DNA from: a virus
DNA length: 54,276 nucleotides
Reading direction: 5' to 3' (one strand)
Virus record (IMG/VR): IMGVR_UViG_3300025121_000066
Location: 1 to 54,276 of that record
Shown: piece by piece, positions 1 through 6,948 of the stretch
Numbering within the stretch: position 1 is the stretch's first letter
How the letters are laid out: each line of letters begins with the position of its first letter
Translations under genes and position numbers: made by a program
Notes under the pieces: model-generated
Told to the model about the DNA's origin: nothing
Database searches by the model: none
What the model saw: only the letters and a program-made list of their open reading frames with translations

Positions 1-86
1 AAGACTGTTTTTGTCAAATTCATCCTTTAAACTAAAGATTTAACGGTTTTCTTTGACTGGTCATATAAAATAAAACTTAAAACTTA

Positions 87-458
87 ATGTATATGGATAA
101 TTTTAGAGATGAATTAAGAACAATAATAAGGAATAAAGAATGGGGTGAAAATGAAGTATTTGAAGCAATAGATGAATTGTTTGGAAAATATAAATATCAG
201 CTAATATCTGATATTAGAAGTAGTAAAATAATTATTTCTAAAATTGGTAGTTCTATGGAATGGGATATTTCCAATGTTGAAAAAGGTATCATAACAATTG
301 GAAGGTGGACAAAACTTGATGGTGGAACTTTTTCAATTTGGAAATCTATCAAACCTTTATTTGAAATACTAAATACAGAAGAACTTTATAATTTTATGTT
401 GGGGAAAAGAATACAAATTGAAAAAGATAGATTTGAAAGTGGATTTGAAAATGTGTAG
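87..458 (+). CDS. Hypothetical protein, 123 aa
   Basis: I do not recognise this protein. It is acidic to neutral, predicted soluble, with no signal peptide or membrane segment; the C-terminal half (about residues 60-110) is rich in aromatic residues. A second ATG six bases downstream (93) is an equally good start because the upstream sequence is only A-rich and has no Shine-Dalgarno. Codon use matches the neighbouring plus-strand genes. Coding status is likely, function unknown. Confidence 0.7.
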   Translation: MYMDNFRDELRTIIRNKEWGENEVFEAIDELFGKYKYQLISDIRSSKIIISKIGSSMEWDISNVEKGIITIGRWTKLDGGTFSIWKSIKPLFEILNTEELYNFMLGKRIQIEKDRFESGFENV

Positions 459-487
459 TAATGATTTTATATACCCCTTCAAAAAAA

Positions 488-513
488 ACACACAAATCTT
501 TAGTTTGTGTGTA
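488..513 (-). terminator. Hairpin with minus-strand T-run
   Basis: ACACACAAA and TTTGTGTGT form a 9-bp stem around a short loop. The A-run lies on the left, so only a transcript reading leftwards would get the U-tract of an intrinsic terminator. No minus-strand gene lies to its right, which makes this an orphan terminator, possibly brought in with the tRNA-like scrap beside it. Confidence 0.55.
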
Positions 514-519
514 GTTCAT

Positions 520-693
520 ATGTGGTGGATACGAACCTTTAAAGTAATATCAAATAAAAAAGCAAAAGAACTTGGATTAAGGCATTGGAGAAGTGTTTAT
601 GGAGATGAAATAAATCACCGAAACTGTAGGTCACTTTGGTATGATAATAAACAACGAATATATAGAGTAAATCATTTGGAAGATGTTTCTTAA
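520..693 (+). CDS. Small hypothetical protein, 57 aa, possibly a fragment
   Basis: The frame is open further left (to 418, through a hairpin and a tRNA T-arm-like sequence), but only the stretch from the ATG at 520 looks like protein: a short charged segment with 'KKAKELGLRHWRSVYGDE' and 'NCRSLW' that resembles small phage and Bacteroidetes proteins I cannot name. The immediate upstream context (terminator pointing the wrong way) suggests the 5' end was replaced by recombination, so it may be the 3' remnant of a longer gene. Confidence 0.45.
   Translation: MWWIRTFKVISNKKAKELGLRHWRSVYGDEINHRNCRSLWYDNKQRIYRVNHLEDVS
524..541 (-). other. tRNA T-arm-like remnant
   Basis: Read on the minus strand this stretch contains GGTTCGTATCC, the T-loop signature of a tRNA, followed leftwards by a terminator hairpin, as at the end of a tRNA gene. 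No D-arm, anticodon arm or acceptor stem is found upstream. It could be a remnant of a tRNA 3' end or an attachment-site core; both are inference. Confidence 0.3.
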
Positions 694-811
694 AAAGGCA
701 TATAACGTTCATCAGATATATTTATATAAAAATAATAAATGAAGATGAAACATTATTAAAAGAACAACAGTATGTAGTTTTTCTTAATTAATAACACAAA
801 ACTTAAAAGAT

Positions 812-1156
812 ATGAATAGATTATGTAGTTATACAATATATCCACCTCCACCTGAACCTACACCTAAATATAGAATAGTTGAATCAGAAGGAACAAAAAC
901 TGGACGAAAATCAATATGGATTGAAAAAGAAGTTATACCAATTGGTAATACAAATACATTTAACATTATGGGATCACAATCATTTAATCTATATAGAGAA
1001 AGAGTTTTCCCATATTGGGAAAGTGTTTTAGGGAGTCACGGAAAAATAAAAAAGTTTAACACAATTTCTAAAGCAAATAAATATATAGATGAAATAACAG
1101 AACAAACTATTTTGAAATATTATATATATGGTGAAAATAATGAAGGAAATGAATAA
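812..1156 (+). CDS. Hypothetical protein, 114 aa
   Basis: Unrecognised. The N-terminus carries a proline run (PPPPEPTP, about residues 11-18) that probably forms an extended linker; the rest is mixed alpha/beta with many aromatic residues. The stop lies five bases before the next gene, so the two are probably cotranscribed. No signal peptide or membrane segment. Confidence 0.75.
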   Translation: MNRLCSYTIYPPPPEPTPKYRIVESEGTKTGRKSIWIEKEVIPIGNTNTFNIMGSQSFNLYRERVFPYWESVLGSHGKIKKFNTISKANKYIDEITEQTILKYYIYGENNEGNE

Positions 1157-1161
1157 AAATT

Positions 1162-1485
1162 ATGATAAAGGTATATATTGCTAGTGCCTATACAATAGGT
1201 GATACTGCTATTAATGTTAAAGTACAAATGGATATGGCAGAAAATTTAATGAATTTTGGTTTTGCTCCATTTGTTCCATTATATTCACATTTTCAACATA
1301 TGATGCATCCAAGACCACAAGAAGAATGGTTAAATTTTGATTTAGAGTGGGTAAAAACGTGTGATTGTTTATTAAGATTACCTGGACATAGTATTGGTGC
1401 AGATATAGAGGTAGAACATGCTAAAAAACACAATATACAAATTTTTTATTCCATAGAAGAATTAGTTAAATTTTATGAAAATTAG
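1162..1485 (+). CDS. DUF4406 / nucleoside 2-deoxyribosyltransferase-like
   Basis: The 107-aa length, N-terminal 'VYIASAYT' (residues 4-11), central 'EEWLNFDLEWV' and late 'GADIEVEHA' (79-87) fit the DUF4406 branch of the nucleoside 2-deoxyribosyltransferase-like fold, whose members bind nucleotides or nucleosides and often have a catalytic glutamate in the last motif. The actual substrate is unknown. It begins a run that includes Nudix, PARG-type and SLOG proteins, so a role in handling nucleotide or ADP-ribose-type molecules is plausible (inference). Confidence 0.8.
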   Translation: MIKVYIASAYTIGDTAINVKVQMDMAENLMNFGFAPFVPLYSHFQHMMHPRPQEEWLNFDLEWVKTCDCLLRLPGHSIGADIEVEHAKKHNIQIFYSIEELVKFYEN

Positions 1486-1515
1486 TATATTGTAGTTCAT
1501 ATAAAAATATGTTAA

Positions 1516-1677
1516 ATGAATGATAAATTTGTATTGCCTTGGGGTTTAGATTATTGCAAATGTGGTAAAATTAAACGACAAAATATTGATAAAATTTGTG
1601 TTAATTGTAAATTAGATTTAAACAGATTACGTATACGAAAATTAAAAATTAAAAAATTATTAAAAAATGACACATAA
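1516..1677 (+). CDS. Zn-ribbon mini-protein, 53 aa
   Basis: Short frame with CKC near residue 14 and CVNC near residue 31, a plausible four-cysteine zinc ribbon, ending in a basic tail of R/K/L/I residues. The tail resembles the ends of the next three proteins (R-K-K-I/L pattern). It lies between two genes with normal spacing and has phage-like codon use. Function unknown; nucleic-acid or ribosome binding is a guess from the charge. Confidence 0.6.
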   Translation: MNDKFVLPWGLDYCKCGKIKRQNIDKICVNCKLDLNRLRIRKLKIKKLLKNDT

Positions 1678-1717
1678 TTCATCGTAAAAAATATGTTAAA
1701 TAAAGAAGATTATTAAA

Positions 1718-1936
1718 ATGTTAGATAGAGAATTAATAAAACAATATTTAATAGAAAAAAAGTATTGGAATTGTAAAAACGATTCACAAATAAAATCTAT
1801 TATAAAAATTGATAATACTATTTACTTAGATATATATTTGTTTCCTACGTCATCCTATTCTGTTTCTAAAAAAATAAATTTAAATGATTATGAACTTTGG
1901 TTAAGAATAAAAAAAATAAAAATATTAATTAAATGA
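1718..1936 (+). CDS. Small protein of tandem paralogous set, copy 1 (72 aa)
   Basis: First of three adjacent, overlapping small genes whose products share the same build: an N-terminal helix with 'LIxxYLxxKK', a central beta-rich section and a C-terminal '(L/I)W(L/I)R.KKI' basic helix. Stop and next start overlap as ATGA at 1933-1936, so translation is probably coupled. Function unknown. Confidence 0.75.
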   Translation: MLDRELIKQYLIEKKYWNCKNDSQIKSIIKIDNTIYLDIYLFPTSSYSVSKKINLNDYELWLRIKKIKILIK

Positions 1937-2163
1937 TAACTAAACAATTATTAGAAGAATATTTATTATTTAAAAGAAAATTACCAAAAGATGCTAATAT
2001 TGATAGTTGGAGTTTTCATTATATTGGTAAACAAAAAAGAAAAGTCATTGCTATATGGTTTTCAAAATTAAATTCGTTAGATTGGAAAATTCCTATAGAT
2101 GAATATTTAAGTGATTATATTGTTTGGATAAGAAGAAAAAAAATAGAAAAAATATTAAAATGA
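1933..2163 (+). CDS. Small protein of tandem paralogous set, copy 2 (76 aa)
   Basis: Middle copy of the three. It begins 'MITKQLLEEYLLFKRK' and ends 'VWIRRKKIEKILK', aligned with the ends of its two neighbours. ATGA overlaps on both sides. The very basic last dozen residues suggest nucleic-acid contact, but there is no recognised domain. Confidence 0.75.
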   Translation: MITKQLLEEYLLFKRKLPKDANIDSWSFHYIGKQKRKVIAIWFSKLNSLDWKIPIDEYLSDYIVWIRRKKIEKILK

Positions 2164-2393
2164 TTAAAAAAATATCCAATAAAAATGCTATTGATATATT
2201 AACTTTATATTTAAGAAACAAAACAAATTATGAATATGCTACAATATATGAAATAATTCATATTAATCAGTCGATAAATATAGAATTTAGAGTATCTTTA
2301 TTTGATGATGAACATAGAATTTATGAATTAAATGAAGTAGATTTTAAAATTTGGTTAAGAAGAAAAAAATTAAATAAAATAATGAAAAAATAA
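2160..2393 (+). CDS. Small protein of tandem paralogous set, copy 3 (77 aa)
   Basis: Third copy, ending 'IWLRRKKLNKIMKK'. The frame is open upstream to 2124, but the ATG at 2160 overlaps the previous stop as ATGA and gives a length like its paralogues, so I chose it. Function unknown. Confidence 0.75.
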   Translation: MIKKISNKNAIDILTLYLRNKTNYEYATIYEIIHINQSINIEFRVSLFDDEHRIYELNEVDFKIWLRRKKLNKIMKK

Positions 2394-2407
2394 TTTATTA
2401 TTAAAAA

Positions 2408-2440
2408 TTGTTTATTATATATATATTAATACTAAATTTG
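2408..2440 (+). promoter_or_regulatory. Bacteroidetes-type promoter for the Nudix gene
   Basis: TTG (2408-2410), 22-nt spacer, TAAATTTG (2433-2440), fitting the Bacteroidetes -33/-7 pattern TTG/TAnnTTTG with a slightly long spacer. Transcription would start near 2446, which supports the ATG at 2456 rather than upstream in-frame codons. Confidence 0.6.
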
Positions 2441-2455
2441 TATAAAATTATAATT

Positions 2456-2983
2456 ATGAAAAAATTTAATAATATTCCCAACAAATTTTATAAAGTTGAT
2501 GATAAGATAATTTGGGATTCAAGATCAGTAGCGGTTATTGCTTTTATTATACTTGAAAAAGATAATGATATCTATGTCCTTATTGGACAAAGAGGTACTG
2601 GCGCACCTGATAATAACGGATTATGGAATTGTCCATGTGGTTATTTAGATCGAAATGAAACTGGATCAGAAGCTATTGATAGAGAAGTTTGGGAAGAAAC
2701 TGGTTTTGATATAGATACTATTAAAAATCCTATTATAGATTATATGAAACAACCTTGGTTTGTAAATACAGATCCATCTGAAAATAGACAAAATGTTTCT
2801 TTAAGATATGGTGCTTATTTTAAATCTGATATATTACCAGAATTAACTGATGAAAATTCTGAACCTAATGAAATAGCAGATTTAAAATGGGAAAAAGTTA
2901 AAAATCTTGATAAATATGATTGGGCTTATAACCATGATAAAAAAATTGTGGAATTTTTAGAATTAATAAACGATAAATTATAA
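2456..2983 (+). CDS. Nudix hydrolase
   Basis: Residues 62-84 carry a complete Nudix box (GX5EX7REUXEEXGU): G62, E68, then REVWEETGF, giving the metal-binding glutamates. Family members cleave a nucleoside diphosphate linked to another group (for example ADP-ribose, NADH, dNTPs, capped RNA). Substrate cannot be told from the sequence, but the next gene is a PARG-type macrodomain protein, which makes ADP-ribose or a related molecule a reasonable candidate (inference). 175 aa, soluble. Start chosen because a promoter -7 box lies at 2433-2440. Confidence 0.9.
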   Translation: MKKFNNIPNKFYKVDDKIIWDSRSVAVIAFIILEKDNDIYVLIGQRGTGAPDNNGLWNCPCGYLDRNETGSEAIDREVWEETGFDIDTIKNPIIDYMKQPWFVNTDPSENRQNVSLRYGAYFKSDILPELTDENSEPNEIADLKWEKVKNLDKYDWAYNHDKKIVEFLELINDKL

Positions 2984-2996
2984 TGAATATTAAAAT

Positions 2997-3710
2997 ATGC
3001 AACAACATTTTATAAATATTTACCAAGATACTGTTAGAAGAATTAATAAATTATCAACTAATTCAATTACTACTAAACATACTATCAAAGATATTAAATT
3101 TACAAAAGGTATTAAACCAAATGTATCTATAATTAACTATGATACTGTTTCGGCTGGTATTATGTATGCAGAAAAAGGAAAAACTTGTGTTATTAATATG
3201 GCATCATATAAAAGACCAGGTGGTGGTGTTAAAAGAGGTGCTCAAGCACAAGAAGAATGTCTATTTAGATGTTCTAATCTAATCAATACAATACCAGAAT
3301 CATTCTACCCTTTAAAATTAGATGAAGGTATATATACAAAAAATGCACTTTTTATAAAAGATAAAAATTATGTTATTATAAAACCTGTTGAATTAGATGT
3401 AGTTACAGTAGCATCTATTAATTTAAATGAAATTGAAGAAGGATTTGAAAATACACTAGAATATAGAACAATAATGATGAATAAAATGTTATTAATGTTA
3501 TCATTAGCATCTGAAAACGGTTGTGATAATTTAATTCTTGGTGCTTGGGGTTGTGGAGTTTTTCATAATAACCCTACAATAGTTGCACAAATGTTTAAAG
3601 AAGTAATAACTAATAATTATTTTAATATTAAAAATATAATATTTGCTATAATTAATGATCATAATTCAACAGATGATAATTATAATATTTTCAAAAATAT
3701 ATTAGAATAG
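2997..3710 (+). CDS. Bacterial-type PARG macrodomain (TIGR02452-like)
   Basis: 237 aa. Residues 74-87 (PGGGVKRGAQAQEE) match the PARG signature GGG-X6-8-QEE, whose second glutamate is the catalytic acid in poly(ADP-ribose) glycohydrolases; 'LGAWGCGVF' near residues 180-188 is the diphosphate-loop motif of this family. Known members remove ADP-ribose polymers or bind ADP-ribose derivatives. It sits 13 bp after a Nudix hydrolase and abuts a Zn-ribbon gene and a SLOG gene. A role against ADP-ribosylation or NAD-derived immune signals is inference. Confidence 0.88.
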   Translation: MQQHFINIYQDTVRRINKLSTNSITTKHTIKDIKFTKGIKPNVSIINYDTVSAGIMYAEKGKTCVINMASYKRPGGGVKRGAQAQEECLFRCSNLINTIPESFYPLKLDEGIYTKNALFIKDKNYVIIKPVELDVVTVASINLNEIEEGFENTLEYRTIMMNKMLLMLSLASENGCDNLILGAWGCGVFHNNPTIVAQMFKEVITNNYFNIKNIIFAIINDHNSTDDNYNIFKNILE

Positions 3711-3968
3711 ATGACCGATAATTGCACACATTGTTTATATTCATATAATGATACTACATCATTATTAATTAACGATTTATTTAAAACACAAAAATTCAAT
3801 GAAATAACTTGTATGAAGTGTAATCATATTAATTCACCTTTTTATAATGAATTAGTAGATGAAGAAACTATTTGTCGTTTATTTGTAGATTCTCATGAAT
3901 ACTTTCTATTGAAAGATAGACGAGAAAATATCGAAGAATTAAAAAGGAAAATGAGATTCAAAAAATGA
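3711..3968 (+). CDS. Zn-ribbon protein, 85 aa
   Basis: Two CxxC knuckles (CTHC near residue 5, CMKC near residue 34) predict a zinc ribbon, followed by an acidic middle and a basic helical end. The ATG directly follows the stop of the macrodomain gene and its own stop overlaps the next start (ATGA, 3965-3968), so it is translated with both. Function unknown; perhaps an adaptor for the flanking ADP-ribose-type enzymes. Confidence 0.78.
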   Translation: MTDNCTHCLYSYNDTTSLLINDLFKTQKFNEITCMKCNHINSPFYNELVDEETICRLFVDSHEYFLLKDRRENIEELKRKMRFKK

Positions 3969-4378
3969 GATTAGCAGTAATTTGTTCAAGAACATTTAAA
4001 GATTATAATTTATTAAAGTCAAAATTAGACTATATAAACAACTTAAAACAAATAACGTGTATTGTATCAGGTGGATCAAATGGTGCCGATAAATTGGCTG
4101 AAAAGTGGGCTGATGACAATAATATACCTAAGAAGATATACCTTGCTGAATGGAATAACTTAGATGTTGAACATTGTCAAATAAAATATAATAAATATGG
4201 AAATGCATATAATTGTTTAGCAGGATATAATAGAAATGAAGATATCATAAAAAATTCAGATAGAGTTTTAGCTTTTTGGGATAATTCTTCTAAAGGTACA
4301 TTACATTCTATTAATTTAGCAAAGAAATATAATAAACCGATTAAGGTAATTAAATATATAGATGAAATTGAAACTTAA
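3965..4378 (+). CDS. SLOG-domain protein, YspA/DUF2493-like
   Basis: 137 aa. 'VICSRTF' (5-11), 'VSGGSNGADKLAEKWA' (34-49) and the later 'DRVLAFWD..SKGTLHSI' are the three hallmark segments of the YspA-like SLOG family, a Rossmann-type nucleotide-binding fold. Other SLOG domains sense or process nucleotides and NAD-derived molecules (for example ThsA in Thoeris). Translation is coupled to the Zn-ribbon and macrodomain genes. It could be a sponge, sensor or enzyme for a nucleotide signal; this is inference. Confidence 0.85.
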   Translation: MRLAVICSRTFKDYNLLKSKLDYINNLKQITCIVSGGSNGADKLAEKWADDNNIPKKIYLAEWNNLDVEHCQIKYNKYGNAYNCLAGYNRNEDIIKNSDRVLAFWDNSSKGTLHSINLAKKYNKPIKVIKYIDEIET

Positions 4379-4381
4379 ATT

Positions 4382-4702
4382 ATGGATAAACAAATAGAAG
4401 GATATTGGTATTCACAAACTACACCACAATATCCTATGCCTATGCCTAATATATTAACGGAAAAAGAAGCATCTGCTATTTATATATTAATCAAAATAAA
4501 AGAAAGAAATGCTATTATAAATGAAGTCAAAAGTTGGACTATAAGTAAATTAACTAGTGAAAGATTAAGTGGAATTGAATTTGAAACTGATACTTGGGTT
4601 TGGCCAGATGATTTTGCAAAACATTATGTGTTTGAACATAAAGTAAAACCATCAAAAGAATTTCTAAAATATATAGGATATTCCGATATTAAAATAAAAT
4701 GA
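4382..4702 (+). CDS. Hypothetical protein, 106 aa
   Basis: Unrecognised. The N-terminus is tyrosine/proline rich, then a helical segment. It starts three bases after the SLOG stop and is the last gene before a strong terminator, so it closes the left operon. No membrane segment. Confidence 0.75.
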   Translation: MDKQIEGYWYSQTTPQYPMPMPNILTEKEASAIYILIKIKERNAIINEVKSWTISKLTSERLSGIEFETDTWVWPDDFAKHYVFEHKVKPSKEFLKYIGYSDIKIK

Positions 4703-4733
4703 AAAAAGGGGAATTAAAAAGTTTCCCTTTTTT
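4702..4733 (+). terminator. Intrinsic terminator
   Basis: AAAAAAGGG pairs with CCCTTTTTT around a short A-rich loop, followed by a T-rich tract. It starts at the stop codon of the preceding gene and ends the first plus-strand operon. Confidence 0.85.
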
Positions 4734-4734
4734 A

Positions 4735-4745
4735 TTTTATATATA
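4735..4745 (+). promoter_or_regulatory. Putative late promoter (TTTTATATATA)
   Basis: The motif lies 22 nt before the ATG at 4768. The same TATATATA core stands about 20 nt before many genes for leader-bearing proteins and endonucleases in this window, and resembles the T4 late TATAAATA box. Confidence 0.5.
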
Positions 4746-4767
4746 GTAAAAAAATATTATATTTAGA

Positions 4768-5226
4768 ATGAAAATTAATTTCATAGATTTCATTAATGAA
4801 AATAAATCTGATGATAAATTTGAAAAGTTTTTAGATGATGTTAAAACTGAAATAAAAACATTTAAAAATACTATTGATCAAGCTGATGAATTCGTTGAAA
4901 TGTATTATGATTCATTAAAAAATTCATTTAATAATGGATTTACCGTAAGAGAAGCAATTGCTGCTACTAAAATTCCAGGGAAAAAAATTGAAGATGATAA
5001 AGTTACCGAATCATTTATATTTAATATAGATGATAAATATGAAAGAATATACAATAAAATAAAAAATATTAAGACTTATAGTGATTTAGATGAAAGTTAT
5101 AATGATATACAAAAATATTTTAATGAATTTAATAATAAAAGATATTCTGATATTAGATTATATGAAAGATTTAGAAATAATCATAAAGATCTTATAAAAT
5201 TATACAATAATAGAAATGAATTTTAA
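4768..5226 (+). CDS. Putative internal head protein with T4-CTS-like leader, 152 aa
   Basis: Begins MKINFIDFINENKSD, close to the leader MKTYQEFIAEA that targets T4 internal proteins into the prohead. The rest is a charged, mostly helical protein with no recognised domain. Its end overlaps the next gene by 11 bases. The shared leader and putative late promoter suggest packaging inside the capsid; this is inference, as no prohead protease gene is in view. Confidence 0.75.
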   Translation: MKINFIDFINENKSDDKFEKFLDDVKTEIKTFKNTIDQADEFVEMYYDSLKNSFNNGFTVREAIAATKIPGKKIEDDKVTESFIFNIDDKYERIYNKIKNIKTYSDLDESYNDIQKYFNEFNNKRYSDIRLYERFRNNHKDLIKLYNNRNEF

Positions 5227-5599
5227 AGAATTTATGTTTGAAAAATATGATTTAAAAATTCAATACGACATTGATAATATGGATAATGATTTTATTAAAA
5301 AATTAGAAAATGAATTATCTTTTCTTTATAGAAAAAGAAAAGAAAGATATATTAGACCACATAGAATTGTAGGTTCAATGGGTGATGAAATTGATTTAAG
5401 ATTAAATATGACTAATAAAGATATTTTATTAATTAATTTTAAAGATGAAGAATTAAAAGTTACTATTAATGGAGATATTATTTATCATATGGACGAATTT
5501 AAAAAAGAAGATGTGATAGAAAAGGTAGAAAAATTATATAGAAAATATATTGAACAACAAAACTTTACTGTTATGAAAAAAATAAATCCTTTTAAATAA
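5216..5599 (+). CDS. Putative internal head protein with short leader, 127 aa
   Basis: Begins MNFKEFMFEKYDL, again an aromatic/acidic leader. Overlaps the previous gene, so it is cotranslated. The central region is beta-rich and the C-terminal third is a basic helix. No family recognised. Confidence 0.72.
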   Translation: MNFKEFMFEKYDLKIQYDIDNMDNDFIKKLENELSFLYRKRKERYIRPHRIVGSMGDEIDLRLNMTNKDILLINFKDEELKVTINGDIIYHMDEFKKEDVIEKVEKLYRKYIEQQNFTVMKKINPFK

Positions 5600-5629
5600 T
5601 GAAAAAATATTGTATAGTTCATGATTGAA

Positions 5630-6031
5630 TTATACTTTAATAATCCCTTTTAATGATGCTTTTTTTAATCCTTGTAAAAATCTAAATCTACGTAACTCAG
5701 GTAAATTGCTAATTCCGTTTACTTTTGATAATTTTTTATCAATATGATTTGGTACACTAATTTTATCCCAACCATTTATATTCATTAATTTAATTATTTT
5801 ATCTATGAAATTATAATAATCCGGATACATATCAATCATTCTTCTACGACTTTTTAACATATCTAATGTATAAATTGCGGTATTAGTATTTTGTTTTATA
5901 GGTTTATTTGGTTTTTTAGGAACATTATCATAATTATACATATCAGCATTATCATTACCTTTATATAAATTATCTAATTGTTCTGGGGTAAGAAAATTTT
6001 CTTTTAAAAATTCACTGAAACTTATAATCAT
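5630..6031 (-). CDS. Leader-bearing hypothetical protein, 133 aa
   Basis: Begins MIISFSEFLKENFL, the same kind of leader as its plus-strand neighbours although it lies on the opposite strand. Residues 35-50 are proline/lysine rich; the C-terminus is basic and helical. A TATATATA motif lies 16-27 nt upstream of its start. Function unknown; internal head protein by analogy. Confidence 0.72.
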   Translation of the reverse strand: MIISFSEFLKENFLTPEQLDNLYKGNDNADMYNYDNVPKKPNKPIKQNTNTAIYTLDMLKSRRRMIDMYPDYYNFIDKIIKLMNINGWDKISVPNHIDKKLSKVNGISNLPELRRFRFLQGLKKASLKGIIKV

Positions 6032-6046
6032 TATAATATTTTTATT

Positions 6047-6058
6047 TTTATATATAAA
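6047..6058 (-). promoter_or_regulatory. Putative late promoter, possibly bid-directional
   Basis: TTTATATATAAA reads the same in both directions and lies between two divergent leader-bearing genes (starts at 6031 and 6108), so it could serve either or both. Same core as the other putative late promoters. Confidence 0.4.
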
Positions 6059-6107
6059 ATATAAAACTCATTGAAAAATAAGTTAATTATAAAAAAATTA
6101 AAAATAA

Positions 6108-6422
6108 ATGAAAATAAAAAGATTTAATGAATTATTTGAAAATATATCTGAAAATGAAGTTGTTTCTTTTTTAAAAAAGCAAATGGAAAAAGATAAAAAA
6201 GAATATACAGGTGATATTCCTACAAAATATAATCCTGGTAGTACTTGGGATGATAGAAATTGGATTGTAGATGAAATACTACAATTTTTACAAAATGATT
6301 ATACTACTTCGTACATACTTCAAAAATTTAGTGAAAAATATACATATGACGAATTAGATAATATTTTGAAGAATAATTTTGATTCTGAATATAGATATTC
6401 AAAAAAACTAATAGATGGTTAA
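6108..6422 (+). CDS. Leader-bearing hypothetical protein, 104 aa
   Basis: Begins MKIKRFNELFENISENE, a leader of the CTS-like type. The remainder is charged and helical with no recognised domain. It is followed after 29 bases by the next plus-strand gene. Confidence 0.73.
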   Translation: MKIKRFNELFENISENEVVSFLKKQMEKDKKEYTGDIPTKYNPGSTWDDRNWIVDEILQFLQNDYTTSYILQKFSEKYTYDELDNILKNNFDSEYRYSKKLIDG

Positions 6423-6451
6423 ATACAATTAAAAATATAATAATATTAATT

Positions 6452-6850
6452 ATGACAGATATAACAAAAAAGTTTAGTGATTTTCAAGCTAAAAAAGAAA
6501 AAAAATTTGATAAAAATAAAGAATATGAACCATTATCAGATGATATGTTAGTTTTAGCACAAATGGAAGATGGTAATTTTAAAAAAATAGAAGGTGGTAT
6601 TGATATTATACAAATTACTGGAATTGCATCACAAGATGAAATTAAAAAAATTGAAGAAAATTTCACATTAGATACATCGATATTAATTAAAAATATTAAA
6701 AGAGGTGATATTATTTGGCTTACTGCACTTCTTCAACGTACAAGTGGATCATCTATAAATTCACAAACTATGGGTGTTGTTAAAGCTAGAATTGTTGATT
6801 ATTTTTTTGGTTTAAATAAACTAAATCAAATAAAACCAATGGATAAATAA
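6452..6850 (+). CDS. Hypothetical protein, 132 aa
   Basis: N-terminal 30 residues are lysine-rich and helical ('KKFSDFQAKKEKKFDK'), followed by a compact beta-rich domain. 'KFSDF' may be a diverged version of the neighbours' leader. No family recognised; structural or internal virion role is only suggested by location. Confidence 0.72.
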   Translation: MTDITKKFSDFQAKKEKKFDKNKEYEPLSDDMLVLAQMEDGNFKKIEGGIDIIQITGIASQDEIKKIEENFTLDTSILIKNIKRGDIIWLTALLQRTSGSSINSQTMGVVKARIVDYFFGLNKLNQIKPMDK

Positions 6851-6854
6851 TAAT

Positions 6855-6882
6855 ATATGAACTATACATATTTTAGTTCATA
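6855..6882. terminator. Hairpin between genes
   Basis: TATGAACTA and TAGTTCATA form a 9-bp stem around a short AT-rich loop, between two plus-strand genes. It lacks a clean T-run, so it may be a weak terminator or a processing site. The TAGTTCAT half recurs near 511, 1491 and 5615. Confidence 0.4.
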
Positions 6883-6920
6883 TTTAAATATTTTAAAATC
6901 AAAAAAAAAGATTATATTTT

Positions 6921-6929
6921 TTATATATA
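6921..6929 (+). promoter_or_regulatory. Putative late promoter (TTATATATA)
   Basis: Lies 20 nt before the ATG at 6949 and matches the TATATATA core seen before other leader-bearing genes. Confidence 0.5.
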
Positions 6930-6948
6930 CTATAAAAAAAATATAAAA

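Noticed and set aside
418-519. Upstream extension of the 520-693 frame from a TTG at 418
   Set aside because: It overlaps the preceding gene, a terminator hairpin and a tRNA-like scrap, and the translated text is not protein-like.
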